Positions 34,826-46,700 of a stretch of 64,000 nucleotides of DNA are shown piece after piece. The notes below the pieces were generated by a model. That model did not search any database. It was not told the DNA's origin and saw only the letters and a list, made by a program, of their open reading frames with translations. The position numbers and the translations under genes are program-made. Within the stretch, counting starts at the first letter, position 1; the number at the start of each line of letters is the position of its first letter. The stretch is from Saxidomus purpurata. Taxonomy: Eukaryota; Mollusca; Bivalvia; Venerida; Veneridae. The stretch lies in contig JAFMSR010000018.1 in assembly GCA_022818135.1 (NCBI GenBank), positions 39,859,951 to 39,923,950 of the forward strand, written 5' to 3'.

Positions 34826-35600
34826 GAAGAATCTTATATCCGTAAAGTTGGTTTGCAGTTCGCAGTTCGCGATGCGAACTGGCAACTAAGAAATCAGTTT
34901 GCAGTTTGCGATTCGAATCGCGAACTGCGAACTGGCAACTAGTCTGCGGTTCGCAGTTCGCAATTCGAATCGCGAACTGCGAACTGGCAACTTGTCTGTA
35001 GTTCACAGTTCGAATTGCAAGCTACGAACATGTTTGCAGTTCACAATTTGAACCGAAAACTTGCAACTAATCTTCATTTGAAGGGCTAATGGGAATAAGT
35101 TGTTTGTATTTAGTAATTCAGTTAGGAAACTCATGTTAGGTTTGCAGTTCGCAAAGTTGTCTGCAGTTCGCAACTTGAATCGCGAACTGCGACATGCAGA
35201 CAAGTTTCCAGTTCACATTGTGCACTGCAAACCAGTTCGCAGTATGCAGTTCGCGATTGAAGAACTGCAGGCAACTTTGCGAACTGCAAACCTTTCATGA
35301 GTTTCCTAATCGAATAGCGAAATACAAACTACTTCTCATTCCCAATTAGCCGTTCAAATGAAGATTAGTTGCCAGTTCGCAGTTCACGATTCGAATTGCG
35401 AACTGCGAACTACAGACGAGTTGCCAGTTCGCAGTTCGCGATTCGAATTGCGAACTGCGAATTGCGAACTGCAGCCAGTTCGCAGTTCGCGATTCGAATC
35501 GCGAACTGCAAACTGATTTCTTAGTTGCCAGTTCGCGATTCGAATCGCGAACTGCGAACTGCGAACTGCGAACCATCTTTACGGACATAAGAATCTTAGG
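34826..35600. repeat. Large foldback array of GTTCGC/GCGAAC words
   Basis: The outer ends AGAATCTTATATCCGTAAAG (left) and CTTTACGGACATAAGAATCT (right) are inverted. Inside, many copies of AGTTCGCAGTTCGC and the perfect palindrome CGCGATTCGAATCGCG alternate with AACTGGCAACTA spacers. Even the central part is inverted (TTAGGAAACTCATG near 35125, CATGAGTTTCCTAA near 35297). The whole 770 bp can fold into one long stem with smaller cruciforms. No coding role is evident. Confidence 0.85.
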
Positions 35601-37764
35601 TAATTGTGTGTATACTTCCAACATGTACTTTGATATCAAATTGGTTCATCCTGGTAACCTTTCAAATATCAAGGGAAGTAATCACTGCATGCGAACGCTG
35701 GATGACTTGTATCCGTGATTTGAGTGAGAAAGTTCAAATAACACATTTATAAACATTATTTTTTACGAACTACTTTTACATTTTAGTCAGACATCATCTA
35801 CAAATTTTACAATGCCGCACAAGAATTTCTAACAACGGACCGTCATTTTTACGCTGAAGTTTTAAAATGGTTTTGTTTTGTTAGACGCTTGCTCTACATT
35901 TTATGCAACGCTGTTAAACATTTGTTTACACACAAATGTCTACGTCACTATCACATTGTCCCAAGAGTGCTGTACATCACGAACAACTTAGACATTCTTT
36001 ACAGTAGGGGAGATAATGGCCTTTTTATATATCCGTATAAATATAATTTGACAATATCAAATTTAACATTTATTACCATTATTACAATGATACATTGTAT
36101 GAATAATTCTTCAACAATAATAGTAGGGCAAGAAAAGTGTAAGTACATGTTAGTTAGTGATCACCACAATCAAGCAGGCACCTGTCTCATGCAGTCAGAA
36201 TTGACAATTTGTGTGTTGAATACTGAAACCCCTATATTATGCAGCCACCTGCTTTGATTGGACACGTGTAATGTATGTCATACTCATAGGTCACGATGGG
36301 TGTCCGCTTTTATATTTAAAAGACAGATTTGACTGTATTACTCGTGTTGACTTGAACATCGCTTACATACATGCGGTTATTTGAGTATTTATATCATAGA
36401 TATTGTTAAATGATGTACCAAAGCAACTGTCACATTTAATATACGTAACAAATATTAGCAAGGCAGTATATTAAATGCATACAATGTACTTGAAATTAAG
36501 TTATAACACCCACAGCCTTTACTCGCAGTGATTTAGACTGACTGATTTGCACAACCTTTCCAAATCTTTAAATACGTGGAGAAATGCAAAAACAGTATTT
36601 TGAAAAAGTAATGAAACTAGAAAATGTAACGACAAAATAATGAACATAACTATATACTACAGTTGAGGTATGATACATGATGATCTTACTGTTTAACACA
36701 GACGTTACAGTCAGTAGGTGACAGTATTTTATGTCATACTAAAACGCAATTTTATACTTATAAAAATGTTTGTGTGAATGCTTTGACTGGTGGCCTGCTC
36801 ATACATTGGAAATATAAGGTTTATCAACAGATCATAAAAATAATCTTGTACCCTTTATGATTTCTGTTGTTTAAAGTGTTAACCTGACCTGGCACAGGTG
36901 ACCATAGAAACTTTTTTTCTTTGGGGCTACGTCGTAATTTTGCATGATTGTAAATGTTGTATTTTGTGCCGGTGGCCTCTATGTACGAAAGAAATAAACT
37001 AGACTTGTTAACTAAACTTGTATACACTTTGTGGTGGTAGTTCAGTTCTTAACTGGTGGTCAGTGTACCTATCCATCGTTGTAAGGAAGGACTGGTCTAG
37101 GCTCCCATCCTGCGTATAACACAGCCAACCTTCTACCATCAAGTATCAGGCTTACACCTGGGCTCTTTATCAATTTAGCGACCATAATCACATGACCACG
37201 GAGGCGGTTCTTAGAATTAATAATAACCAAAGCCAAGGTCTAAGGTTAGAGCAGAAATGCTTTGTTACTTTATACAATTTTTGACATAATTTTCCGTGTG
37301 GACTTGGTCACGATGTCGGTGCCACAGGACTGTCAACTGTAAAGTCTGCTGTCCGGTTTGCATTTAAGGTTAGTCTATGGAATAATCCGATTAGTAAAAA
37401 AATAGTCATGCAGATCAGCAGAGACGAAAGTTTATATGCAAATTTAAGCATCATATAGTTATAATACAGACGAAATGTGAACATTTTCCTCTGATCAGCA
37501 AACTGTCTTGACCAACTAGTTCACACTGCTTTTGAAATAAGAATTTCATGCGGCATACTGTAAATGTCGAGTAACGTGATAGTGAAGTAACAGAAGAGTC
37601 CACTTTTTGTGGTGTAAAACACTCCAGATATATTTAAGGATTGAAACCTTTTTTGTACACAAGTGATCTACCTTTTACTGCAATGGTTTCAACTTCTGTG
37701 TACACATATATCTGCTACGTCACTTTCACATTAACCTAAATGTAATGTAACAAAAATGTCACTT
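35601..37764. other. Gene-free region downstream of the nAChR gene
   Basis: Holds the 3' flank of the receptor gene. The longest open frame (35889-36257) begins at a non-ATG codon and has no recognisable domain. A possible degraded tRNA-headed SINE lies at 37030-37200. Nothing else is supportable. Confidence 0.5.
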
Positions 37765-40700
37765 TTACAAACATTGCAATATGAATGACAGCGTGGTAAT
37801 AACTGTTACTAGCAGGTAAAGTATCAGAAATACTCTGTCTAAAATGTTTGAAAGATCCCTCCACTCGGAATTCACATCATCTTCCTGGTGTTGCTGGCTA
37901 TAATGTTCTGCAATGCTTTTCACGTATGTCGTCTGCTCGCGAATCGCTTCAATTGTAGGATCACGAATCACGAAGCTTGGTAAAACACCGTTCCGCTTCA
38001 CGGTTTTGTTCACTGATTGTTTATGTTCAGAACTTTCAGTAGTGTAATCAGAAGTTTCCCGCATCTGAAGTTCAGTATCAGTGCTGTTCGCATACGGTTC
38101 AAAGGTAGAGTCCAGTTTTGCTGGATGTTCTTCTGATGGCGTCTGCAACAAAGGATATAAAGGGTAATGTCGTAAAAGTGTCTTTTGACACATAAAAAAA
38201 AATAAAATATTGGTCTACAAAGACAGCCATACAGTCGCAAAAATGAACGACAACTGTGTTATTCTTGACAAAAAACTGAATTTAAATAGGTAAACTCTTC
38301 AACCGATTGTGTCTAATCGAAACAAAAATACATGGATCTTCGTATCCTCGACTCAACTCATGCTTCGAACAAAAGGGGCTAGGCACGTGTGACTTGTTTT
38401 TAACGTTATATTATATACAGACATATACTATGTTAAAAAAATTCAAGCGTGCCTGGCCTCTTTGCTTCCAACTCTGCAGTATATTACCTTCATAGTTAGA
38501 TTTCTAAAATGGACTTGTCTGTCTTTCAATCATATTTCAATAGTACAACATGTATTGTTAATTGTTCAAAGAGAACATAGATAAGCTGGCTGACCATGGC
38601 GACGATAGACTTATTTGCCGCCAGCAGCTTTAGAGTTTAACAGTTCATTGATGAACTCCAGTCAGGACGCTTTGGGTAGTTTGATTCTGTTGAAGTGGTA
38701 CTAATTTCTATAAAGACGTAGAGCGAGCATGTGTACCCAAAATGATATTTGTTTCGATATAAACATTTTGCCCAAACAAACAGTCTACCGTATGGAAGCA
38801 TCTGGCCAAAATGTATTAAGGGATCTCGCGTGTGGAATACATACAAGAAAGCCTATTATTTCATATATATAATAATGTGACAAATTAACAAATACAATGT
38901 ACCAAGCATTTCATAGCGATCACACTTAGTAAACAGGTCCTCAAGTTTCTTTTACAATATAGAAAGCCCATGCTGAAAATCTATTGAGGACGCTGAGTTA
39001 CTAGACTTGTTAGGGTTGCTTGTAATTCCAGATTGTTTACACCTCAATGTCGACTATTATCCACAGTACGACTACTTATATTGTGTATGTAGACATGTGG
39101 TGGTTTCCCTTACCTTGCCGTCACTAACTTTAAAGAAGTCACCCTTGTTTGATTTAATGCACAGAAATCTTGCCATATACTGGAAACAGATCTTTCTTAA
39201 CCAGCTGAAAATAATAAGTTTATGTTAATTGAATTCTATTATCGTACTAGAGATACCGTTATCTAATATTCTAACGCTATTGAAATTTTATCCTATATCC
39301 TTTGAACGGCCATAACGTAATATACCGTAAACGCGGGTTAAGACGGGTTTGGCCTTCCATAGAAGTGACAGTTACCGTAACACGTTCTGTGTATATGAAT
39401 TTAAAGGCTACAGCGCCTTAATGTTGAAAACTCAGACGTCCGAGGCAAATGCTGACACTTTAAGACAACCTTGAAAATGTTCATTTTACCAACGTTCGCG
39501 TACAGGCCCCTGTGGGATAGTGTTTTGAGCGCGTACAAATATTTTTTCATAGACATAAAGCAGACTCACACCCAGGTATATTGTCATCTTGTGAGAACGC
39601 TTAAAATTGACCTCTCGTTAGCAAAATAAAAGTCCATGCGCAGGTTAGCAGACAGGGTGACCCCTGCGCGTGACCTCTGTAGGTGGGCCAATGGAAATTT
39701 TACTTTCATGTTACAGCTCAATCTATTTGTGACGTTACACAGGCGTAAACCGAAAATGCAAAACGTGATGTACAAAAACACAGATTGGTAACAAAATATG
39801 GGTGAATGGATATAGGCAATAGAAGGGGGGGGTCCGGAACTTTTGTTTGGTGAAATTGTGGGGGGGGGTGGGTAATATGGGGCGGTGGGTGTGTGTGTTT
39901 GGGTTGGGGTTTGGTTGGATTTGGTTGAATTGTTATGAATGAAGTCACGTGATTTTAACAAATAGAAGTAAATTAAAAAATTACTACACTTCCGGTATCA
40001 CCTGTAAGATCAGCAACAACAAAATAATAAGAATAGTGTTTTAATGGAGGAGTAAAAAGAGCAGTCAAACTTCAACGGAATGCACGGAATGATACGAGTT
40101 CAAATCACCGAGTTCATTTTAGCGCATTAAATATTACCCCTCCAAACGTTTTTTGCTAAACTTTACGTGTTAGAATGGAAATTAATTTTATTTTTCAGTG
40201 ATATACCGGTGAGTATATCACTGTCTGTCGTTTAGATGCTTCGTAATAAATCACCCTGGCCTTCGGCCTTCGTGATTAGAATACTACGCATCTAAACTAC
40301 GGAATATCACTCAAAAGTAAAATCTATTTCCTAAGTATATCACTATCATTGACTATGTGGAGTTTAGCGGCTGAGTGATTAGATGAACGAAGAGAGCCTG
40401 AGTGGTTAGGTGTCATCATCCCGGAGTGCGGGTTCAGCATCTAGGACGAGCATATACCAGAGACTCGGAGTAGGGTTTTTTGCACATTTCTTCCAGCTAA
40501 AAAATAGTAAAACAAACAAATAGTGATATACCAGCCAATATGTTCCTTGTATCATACGTACGAATGCGTCATTAAATATTCAGCTATAGATTATGTTCCT
40601 GTTAGTTTCACAGAGACGATTTTATCATCTTCGTGTATTCTTGTCGTTTAGAACAGGTATTTACGTTATCTTTTTATCTTAATCAGGTATTTCTATTAGC

Positions 40701-43700
40701 TCAAGGACCAGTGATGATATACATTGTTTCACGTCCATCTATCACAATTGTCATTGAACATAATAACCTGTAGCATTCCTAAACTTATGCTATAAAATCT
40801 TTATTTAAAGTTAGGTTTAATAAAGGTTAAAATTAACGCTCGAAGTTAAGTAGTTAAATTAAGTAGCAAGTTAACTAGATATACAGTAAACTCCGTTTAT
40901 AACGAAATCTGTAGGACCATTTAGATATGTTCCTTATAAGGATTATGTTATATCTGTATTACATTTTCATATAAAATAAAGAGAAGAAAAAACTCGGACA
41001 GAGAACATTTGTTCCTTATATCCGGATGTTTGCTATATCCGGAGTCGTTATATTCGGAATTTACTATATAATTTACAAATCGAAAACAGAAATAACTCTC
41101 TACATGGTGTTTAATGTCAGTTGTTATAACTGTACTTGTATCTCAGTTATTTACAGGCAGACACACCTTCCTGGGAGGATTGGTATAGAATCTAACACTC
41201 TGCAAGAACTGTCAAGTTTTTCTCACATAAACAGTTAAGATTAGGACTAGGACTCGAAACCATAGCCCTAAATCAGTGACATACATTACTGTTACAATGT
41301 AATGTAACTCAATTCGTCTCCTTATCTATAGGTATATTTGGCAATACAGTAAACTCCGTTTATAACAAACTCTTTGGGACCATTTAAATTAACTGCTTAA
41401 ATCCGGAGTTTGTTATACGCATATAACATTTTCATATATAAAAGAAAGAAAAAAAAGGCAGAGAAAATGTGTGCCTTATATCCGGATGTTCGCTATATCC
41501 GGAGACGTTATATACGGAGAGTTTACTGTACATGAACTTGACGTACTTTGGCACTTTTCGTCCGTTCGTTCCTCTGTAGAACACATTGATTACCAGCACA
41601 GTTTGCAGGAGAGAAAATGACACCAGAACCATAGAGCTAGCAAAGTACGAGCCTGAAACAAGGCAATGAATCATAGGCTGGAGAAGTGGTAACGTAACGT
41701 TTCTATTTACTTATTCAATAGCTTCGCATTGATTTTCCGGGTAATGGGCGAGCTCCATTAAATGTTCTAATGCGTGTAGAATTTTAAATGAGTAGTATTA
41801 TAACAATTTCTTTAGCACGCTTTATTTGAACAGCAATTTAAAAGGCTTCTAAATTATCTAAATTATTATATTTTATGAAAGCAATGAAATAGCAGAATAA
41901 AAATAGACATCGTTAAATCGTTGTTGTGTAAAGAAGTCGACGGCACGCTTCGGCAAACTTGGTCACCAAATATTGAAATATGTGCTTGTTTGCCGCATGG
42001 CATAAATTCCGTGAGAAGGTAAGCTGTAAATAAATTCCTTAGCTAGACCACAATTACACGCTGGACCTCTCACGGAAAATGTCGATTTTACACGAAGATT
42101 TCCGACTAAGTCTGTAACAAGATTACTCATACCCCATACCTATGATCGGAAAGTTGTCCGAAGATGGCGGTAAAGATTCAGACACCAGTAACAAGAACAC
42201 CGCCAAGGACAGTAGCACTGTGATCTCAAGCGACACCTTTTCTCCAGACTCTGTCGGTAGTAGAAATCCAAGGGCTGCAACGCATGAGGTTAGTATGCAT
42301 GGAAAAATCATTGTTAGTAAGTAAAATGCAGGACGCCGCTTCATGACGATGTAAAACGTGACGTCGGGATATGGTTCCGGACAGCAGTTATAGTACAGCA
42401 CATGCCGTTCCACAGGAATACTGTCGACCGTCCACTCAGAGTTTTCAATATAGCTGGCAAGGTCACCTGAAAGGTCAACTATTTTAAACTGCATTTTAAG
42501 GTAACTTGTCCAAAACAAAATGGCCACCAGTGAATAAATGATGCTATTACTAAAATGCAGTCTGGTGGTCTTCTGACATAATACGCAATCAAATTACTGT
42601 TATATAAGCTTTTAGAACCTGTTTTAGTGTGTTTTGTTGCAAATATTGTTAAAACATGTCATTTCAGTTCTTGGGTTACTTACATGAAAAAATATCCAAT
42701 TTTTGTGCAAGTTTCCTGACAAAGTCAAATGATGAAATTATTCAATCTGGCACTTATTTACTAGTTTAATGTCTCCTCCAGATGCTCGACCATAGAAATA
42801 GTTGAAAAGTTCCTTCAATCTAACACATCAACAGTTTATTACACATCACTAAATTGAAAATTCAACTGAAATTCACATGCTTGATTTATGGTTTAAGGTA
42901 GAGCACTATTGTCTTTAGCGGGTGGGGTGCATTTTTTGTCTATTTTCATTTTTTCCTTTCATGTAAACTGTGTTTCTTTTGGTCGGGATGTCATAATATT
43001 GTAGTATACTGACACTAATAATTCATGTAAAGAGAACTATAAATTAGTGAATTGTTATGAAGAACGGATAAATTTTGAAACATAGTCTTGCTAGTTGACA
43101 AACAAAGACTCAAAGTGACAGATTCAGTGGAAATAAAGACACTAAAACGTAGTTAACACCATTATCAAGATAATATTGTTTGATGTTTCTGTATCAAATG
43201 CATAATTTGAAAAATACCTGTAAAAACAATAAGAGCGTCTTGCAGTATTTTATTTGGCTTGGTAAACAATATTTTTTACAACAAAGGTATGTTGATAATG
43301 GTGTAAACTATGTTTTAGTGTCTTTATTCTACTGCATCTGCCACTCTGAGTCTTTTTTGTCAACTAGCAAGAATATGTTTCAAAATGTATCCGCTCTTTA
43401 TCATAATTCACTGATTTATAGTTCTCTTTACATGAATTATTAGTGTCAGTATACTACAATATTATGACATCCCGACCAAAAGAAACATAGTTTACATTAA
43501 AGGAAAAAATGAAAATAGACAAAAAATGCACCCCACCCACTAAAAACAATAGTGCTCTATCTTAAGCCATAACTCAAGCACGTGGACTTCAAAATGTAGT
43601 GATGTGTTATAAACTGTTAATGTGTAAGATGAAAGAACTGTTCAACTATTTCTATGGTCGAGCATCTGGAAGAGACATTAAACTAGTAAATAAGTGCCAG

Positions 43701-46700
43701 TTTGAATATTTTCATCATTTGACTTTGTCAGGAAACTTGCACAAAAATTGGATATTTTTTCATGTAAGTAACCCAAGAACTGAAATGACATGTTTTAACA
43801 ATATTTGCAACAAAACACACTAAAACAGGTTCTAAAAGCTTATATAACAGTAATTTGTTTGTGTATTATATCAAAAGACCACCAGACTACATTTTAGTAA
43901 TAGCATCATTTTTTCACTGGTGGCCATTTTGTTTTGGACAAGTTACCTTAAACAATATGGACTAGATCTTGTATATGATATACAACGCTACTGAAAAATG
44001 TCAGCAAAACAAACGTTTGCTTATTCATGGAAATAAAATCTGCTTTATTTATAATTAAGTCTTATAAGGTAAATTAATACAAAAAGAAATGTATGAGAAT
44101 AGTAAATAAAGAACAATGGAATGTGACAACAACAACAACAGCAACAAAAGAAAGCTGTTGGTGCTTTATGATTAAATAGGAACTAGCATTAAATTTACCT
44201 GCGGAATTTCTGTTGACGATATCCAGCTCGAAGCCATGATGTGACCAGGAACCAAACTGCAGTGAACACTCCTGGGTATCGAACGGGAAATACTTAACAT
44301 TGACTCTACATATGGATTTAGCTACTGTCGGAAAGTTGTACGTCACGGAACCGGAAGAGGAAACAGATGCTCGGAAACTTTCCACTCCCGGAAACATTAC
44401 TTCTTCTGCTGCGCTGTTAAATATATTATGATTTATTTATGTTTAGGTTTTTGACTTAATAGCTATTCAATTAAGAAGTAACAAATATACGACTAGAGAT
44501 GATAATGATTATTTTCACATATTTGCTAATCTCTTTTCGGAACAAAAAATATTTTCTTAGCAGGAACTACTAGTATTTAAAAGTCATACGTGTTATATTG
44601 TCACCTTTTGTCCAACCGATATCAAACAATATGGTGATCTACGTTTGAAAATTCAACAAAGTAGCAGTAAACCACATTTTGAACGATTTCGCAATCTAAA
44701 ACAAAACCAAAAACACCAAAAGCAACGTTTATACAATTATGTAGAATTCCTACAAGTTAGATGCTTTCTTCTAGTGTCATACGGATTAATGCGCTGGGGA
44801 CAGATGTCATAAAGGCTACCGTTACTGTCCGTCATTCACTTACCTGTCGTAAAGTGTGATGTCTGGAAGCCAGATGTCGTTATATGTAAGCATCATATAC
44901 GTGAGGTTGTTGTATACGGACGTGTTCCATTCGAGCCGACAGTCATTCCATCGCTGAAAGTGAAAACACTATATTCTACAAATCACGGACCTATATACAA
45001 ACTATGTATATACACTCAGTTCCAAAAGAAAGTGTGCACTTCTTTATTTTAAATATTTTAACACCCCGTCCTTTCTCGTTTAAAAACAACCACTTAAAAC
45101 GAGCGCAACTCAAAATCTAAAATGTTCGCCGTATTGTAGTAAACAGATCTCAATTTTGGTACCAAATATATAGGGTTTCAGAAAAGTAGTCGATGAAAAA
45201 TCACAGAAAACAAAATGCACACTTTCTTTTGGAAGTGAGTGTAGGTCCGTGTCCAAATATACGACGTGCAATTTCGAGAGGAAGGCATCGTGATTGTCAT
45301 GATTAATGTAATTTACGAATTGTCCTACTGTCTCGTCAAATCAGGTAGGTGGATTTTGCTATTTGAAAAAGATATCGCACAAAATGCAAGTGAATCGATT
45401 GATGTCCGAAATAAAATCTTATCTGATATCTGATAGACGTCAACTCTTTGAGTTAAAATTTTCCAACAAATTTCTTCACCACAAACTGTCGGCAAATATT
45501 GATTTTAGAATTTGATTTAACACAAAACACCGGAGCAAGCTTGAGATACTTCAAAGGGCTCTGTCGCATGTGTACGTAACTTTTTACGGAACAACTGTTT
45601 ATTGGGCGTATTGCGACTTTTGCAATAGAATTCCATAACATTTGATATATGAACGATAACTTATACATAATGCTGTGACTTTAATCTTTACTTGTTAAAA
45701 GTTGTGAAACTGGGACATCATAAATAAAACATTTCTGCACTCAAGTTTGTTTAGTTTTCGTCGATTAGTAGCTCACCAGAGCCTGAAGTATTGTGATCCC
45801 CCTGTATCCGTCGTGCGTCATGTGTCGTCAACAATTTCATTCAGACATTTCCTCCAAAACCACTTGGCTAAATTCAACCAAACTTCACAGGAATGTTCCA
45901 TGCATGGTCCTCTGTCAAACTTGTTTAAAGAATTACATTCCATGCAGAATTTAGGTTGCCATGGCACAGAAAACCAAACTCTTCAAGAACCGCTAGGCAT
46001 AGAGCTTATATATATGATTTACACGTGGTCTTTGAAAAGTTTTTAGCAGACCCTGGGGCCAAAACTACCCTGCTCTGGTCATTTTTTTAAAAGTATAGAG
46101 TTTATATAGTGAAATTTTTCAAATATCTTATTGTCTTTAACCGCAGGTCACAGAGTTTCGATATTTGGTATGTGGCATTGTCTCATTTATCTCTACCAAG
46201 TTAGTGCAAAGTAAGCCCCAGAGGTAAATACTGAAAGCTTTAAAAATCTCCTTGTCAAAACCCGCGAGTAGATAATATTTTGTATGGAGCATTATCAGGC
46301 TAGTGGTCTTATCTCGAGCTTGTTCAAATCATGTCCCAGGGGTCAAAATTGACCACACTCTGGTTGTCACATATTTTACTTCGACTAAATGGGAAAAACT
46401 GTAAATATATTTTGTTTGAAAGGATTGTCCAAAGTTTTCAAAATATTTCGCAATCTGGGGTCAAGGCGTGTAGGGCAAGGGTCAGGTGAGCGATATAAGG
46501 CCATCATGAACCTCTTGTTTTATAACTTCGACGTCTTTTGTTGTGACGGTGAATGTATGTCGATTGTGCTAATAAAGATTGCCATATATATGATTTCAGA
46601 ATCTGATGAATAAATGAAGCCTGGACAAAAATATGAAACACTAGCTACGTCAGAAAATATTTATATAATACTGCGAACTGCATTTAATGAGGAATATGAT

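Noticed and set aside
35889..36257. 122-aa open frame
   Set aside because: Non-ATG start, odd composition and no recognisable family; likely chance.
37030..37205. SINE copy
   Set aside because: Some words resemble a tRNA head and a V-SINE core, but too diverged to give boundaries or orientation.
39584..39961. Proline-rich 125-aa minus-strand frame as a missing nAChR loop exon
   Set aside because: The proline/histidine run comes from the G-rich tract, and no acceptor and donor in the needed phases flank it.
40391..40450. tRNA-like stretch (GAGAGCCTGAGTGGTTAGG)
   Set aside because: The A box is suggestive, but the B box is poor and no cloverleaf closes; at most a SINE relic.
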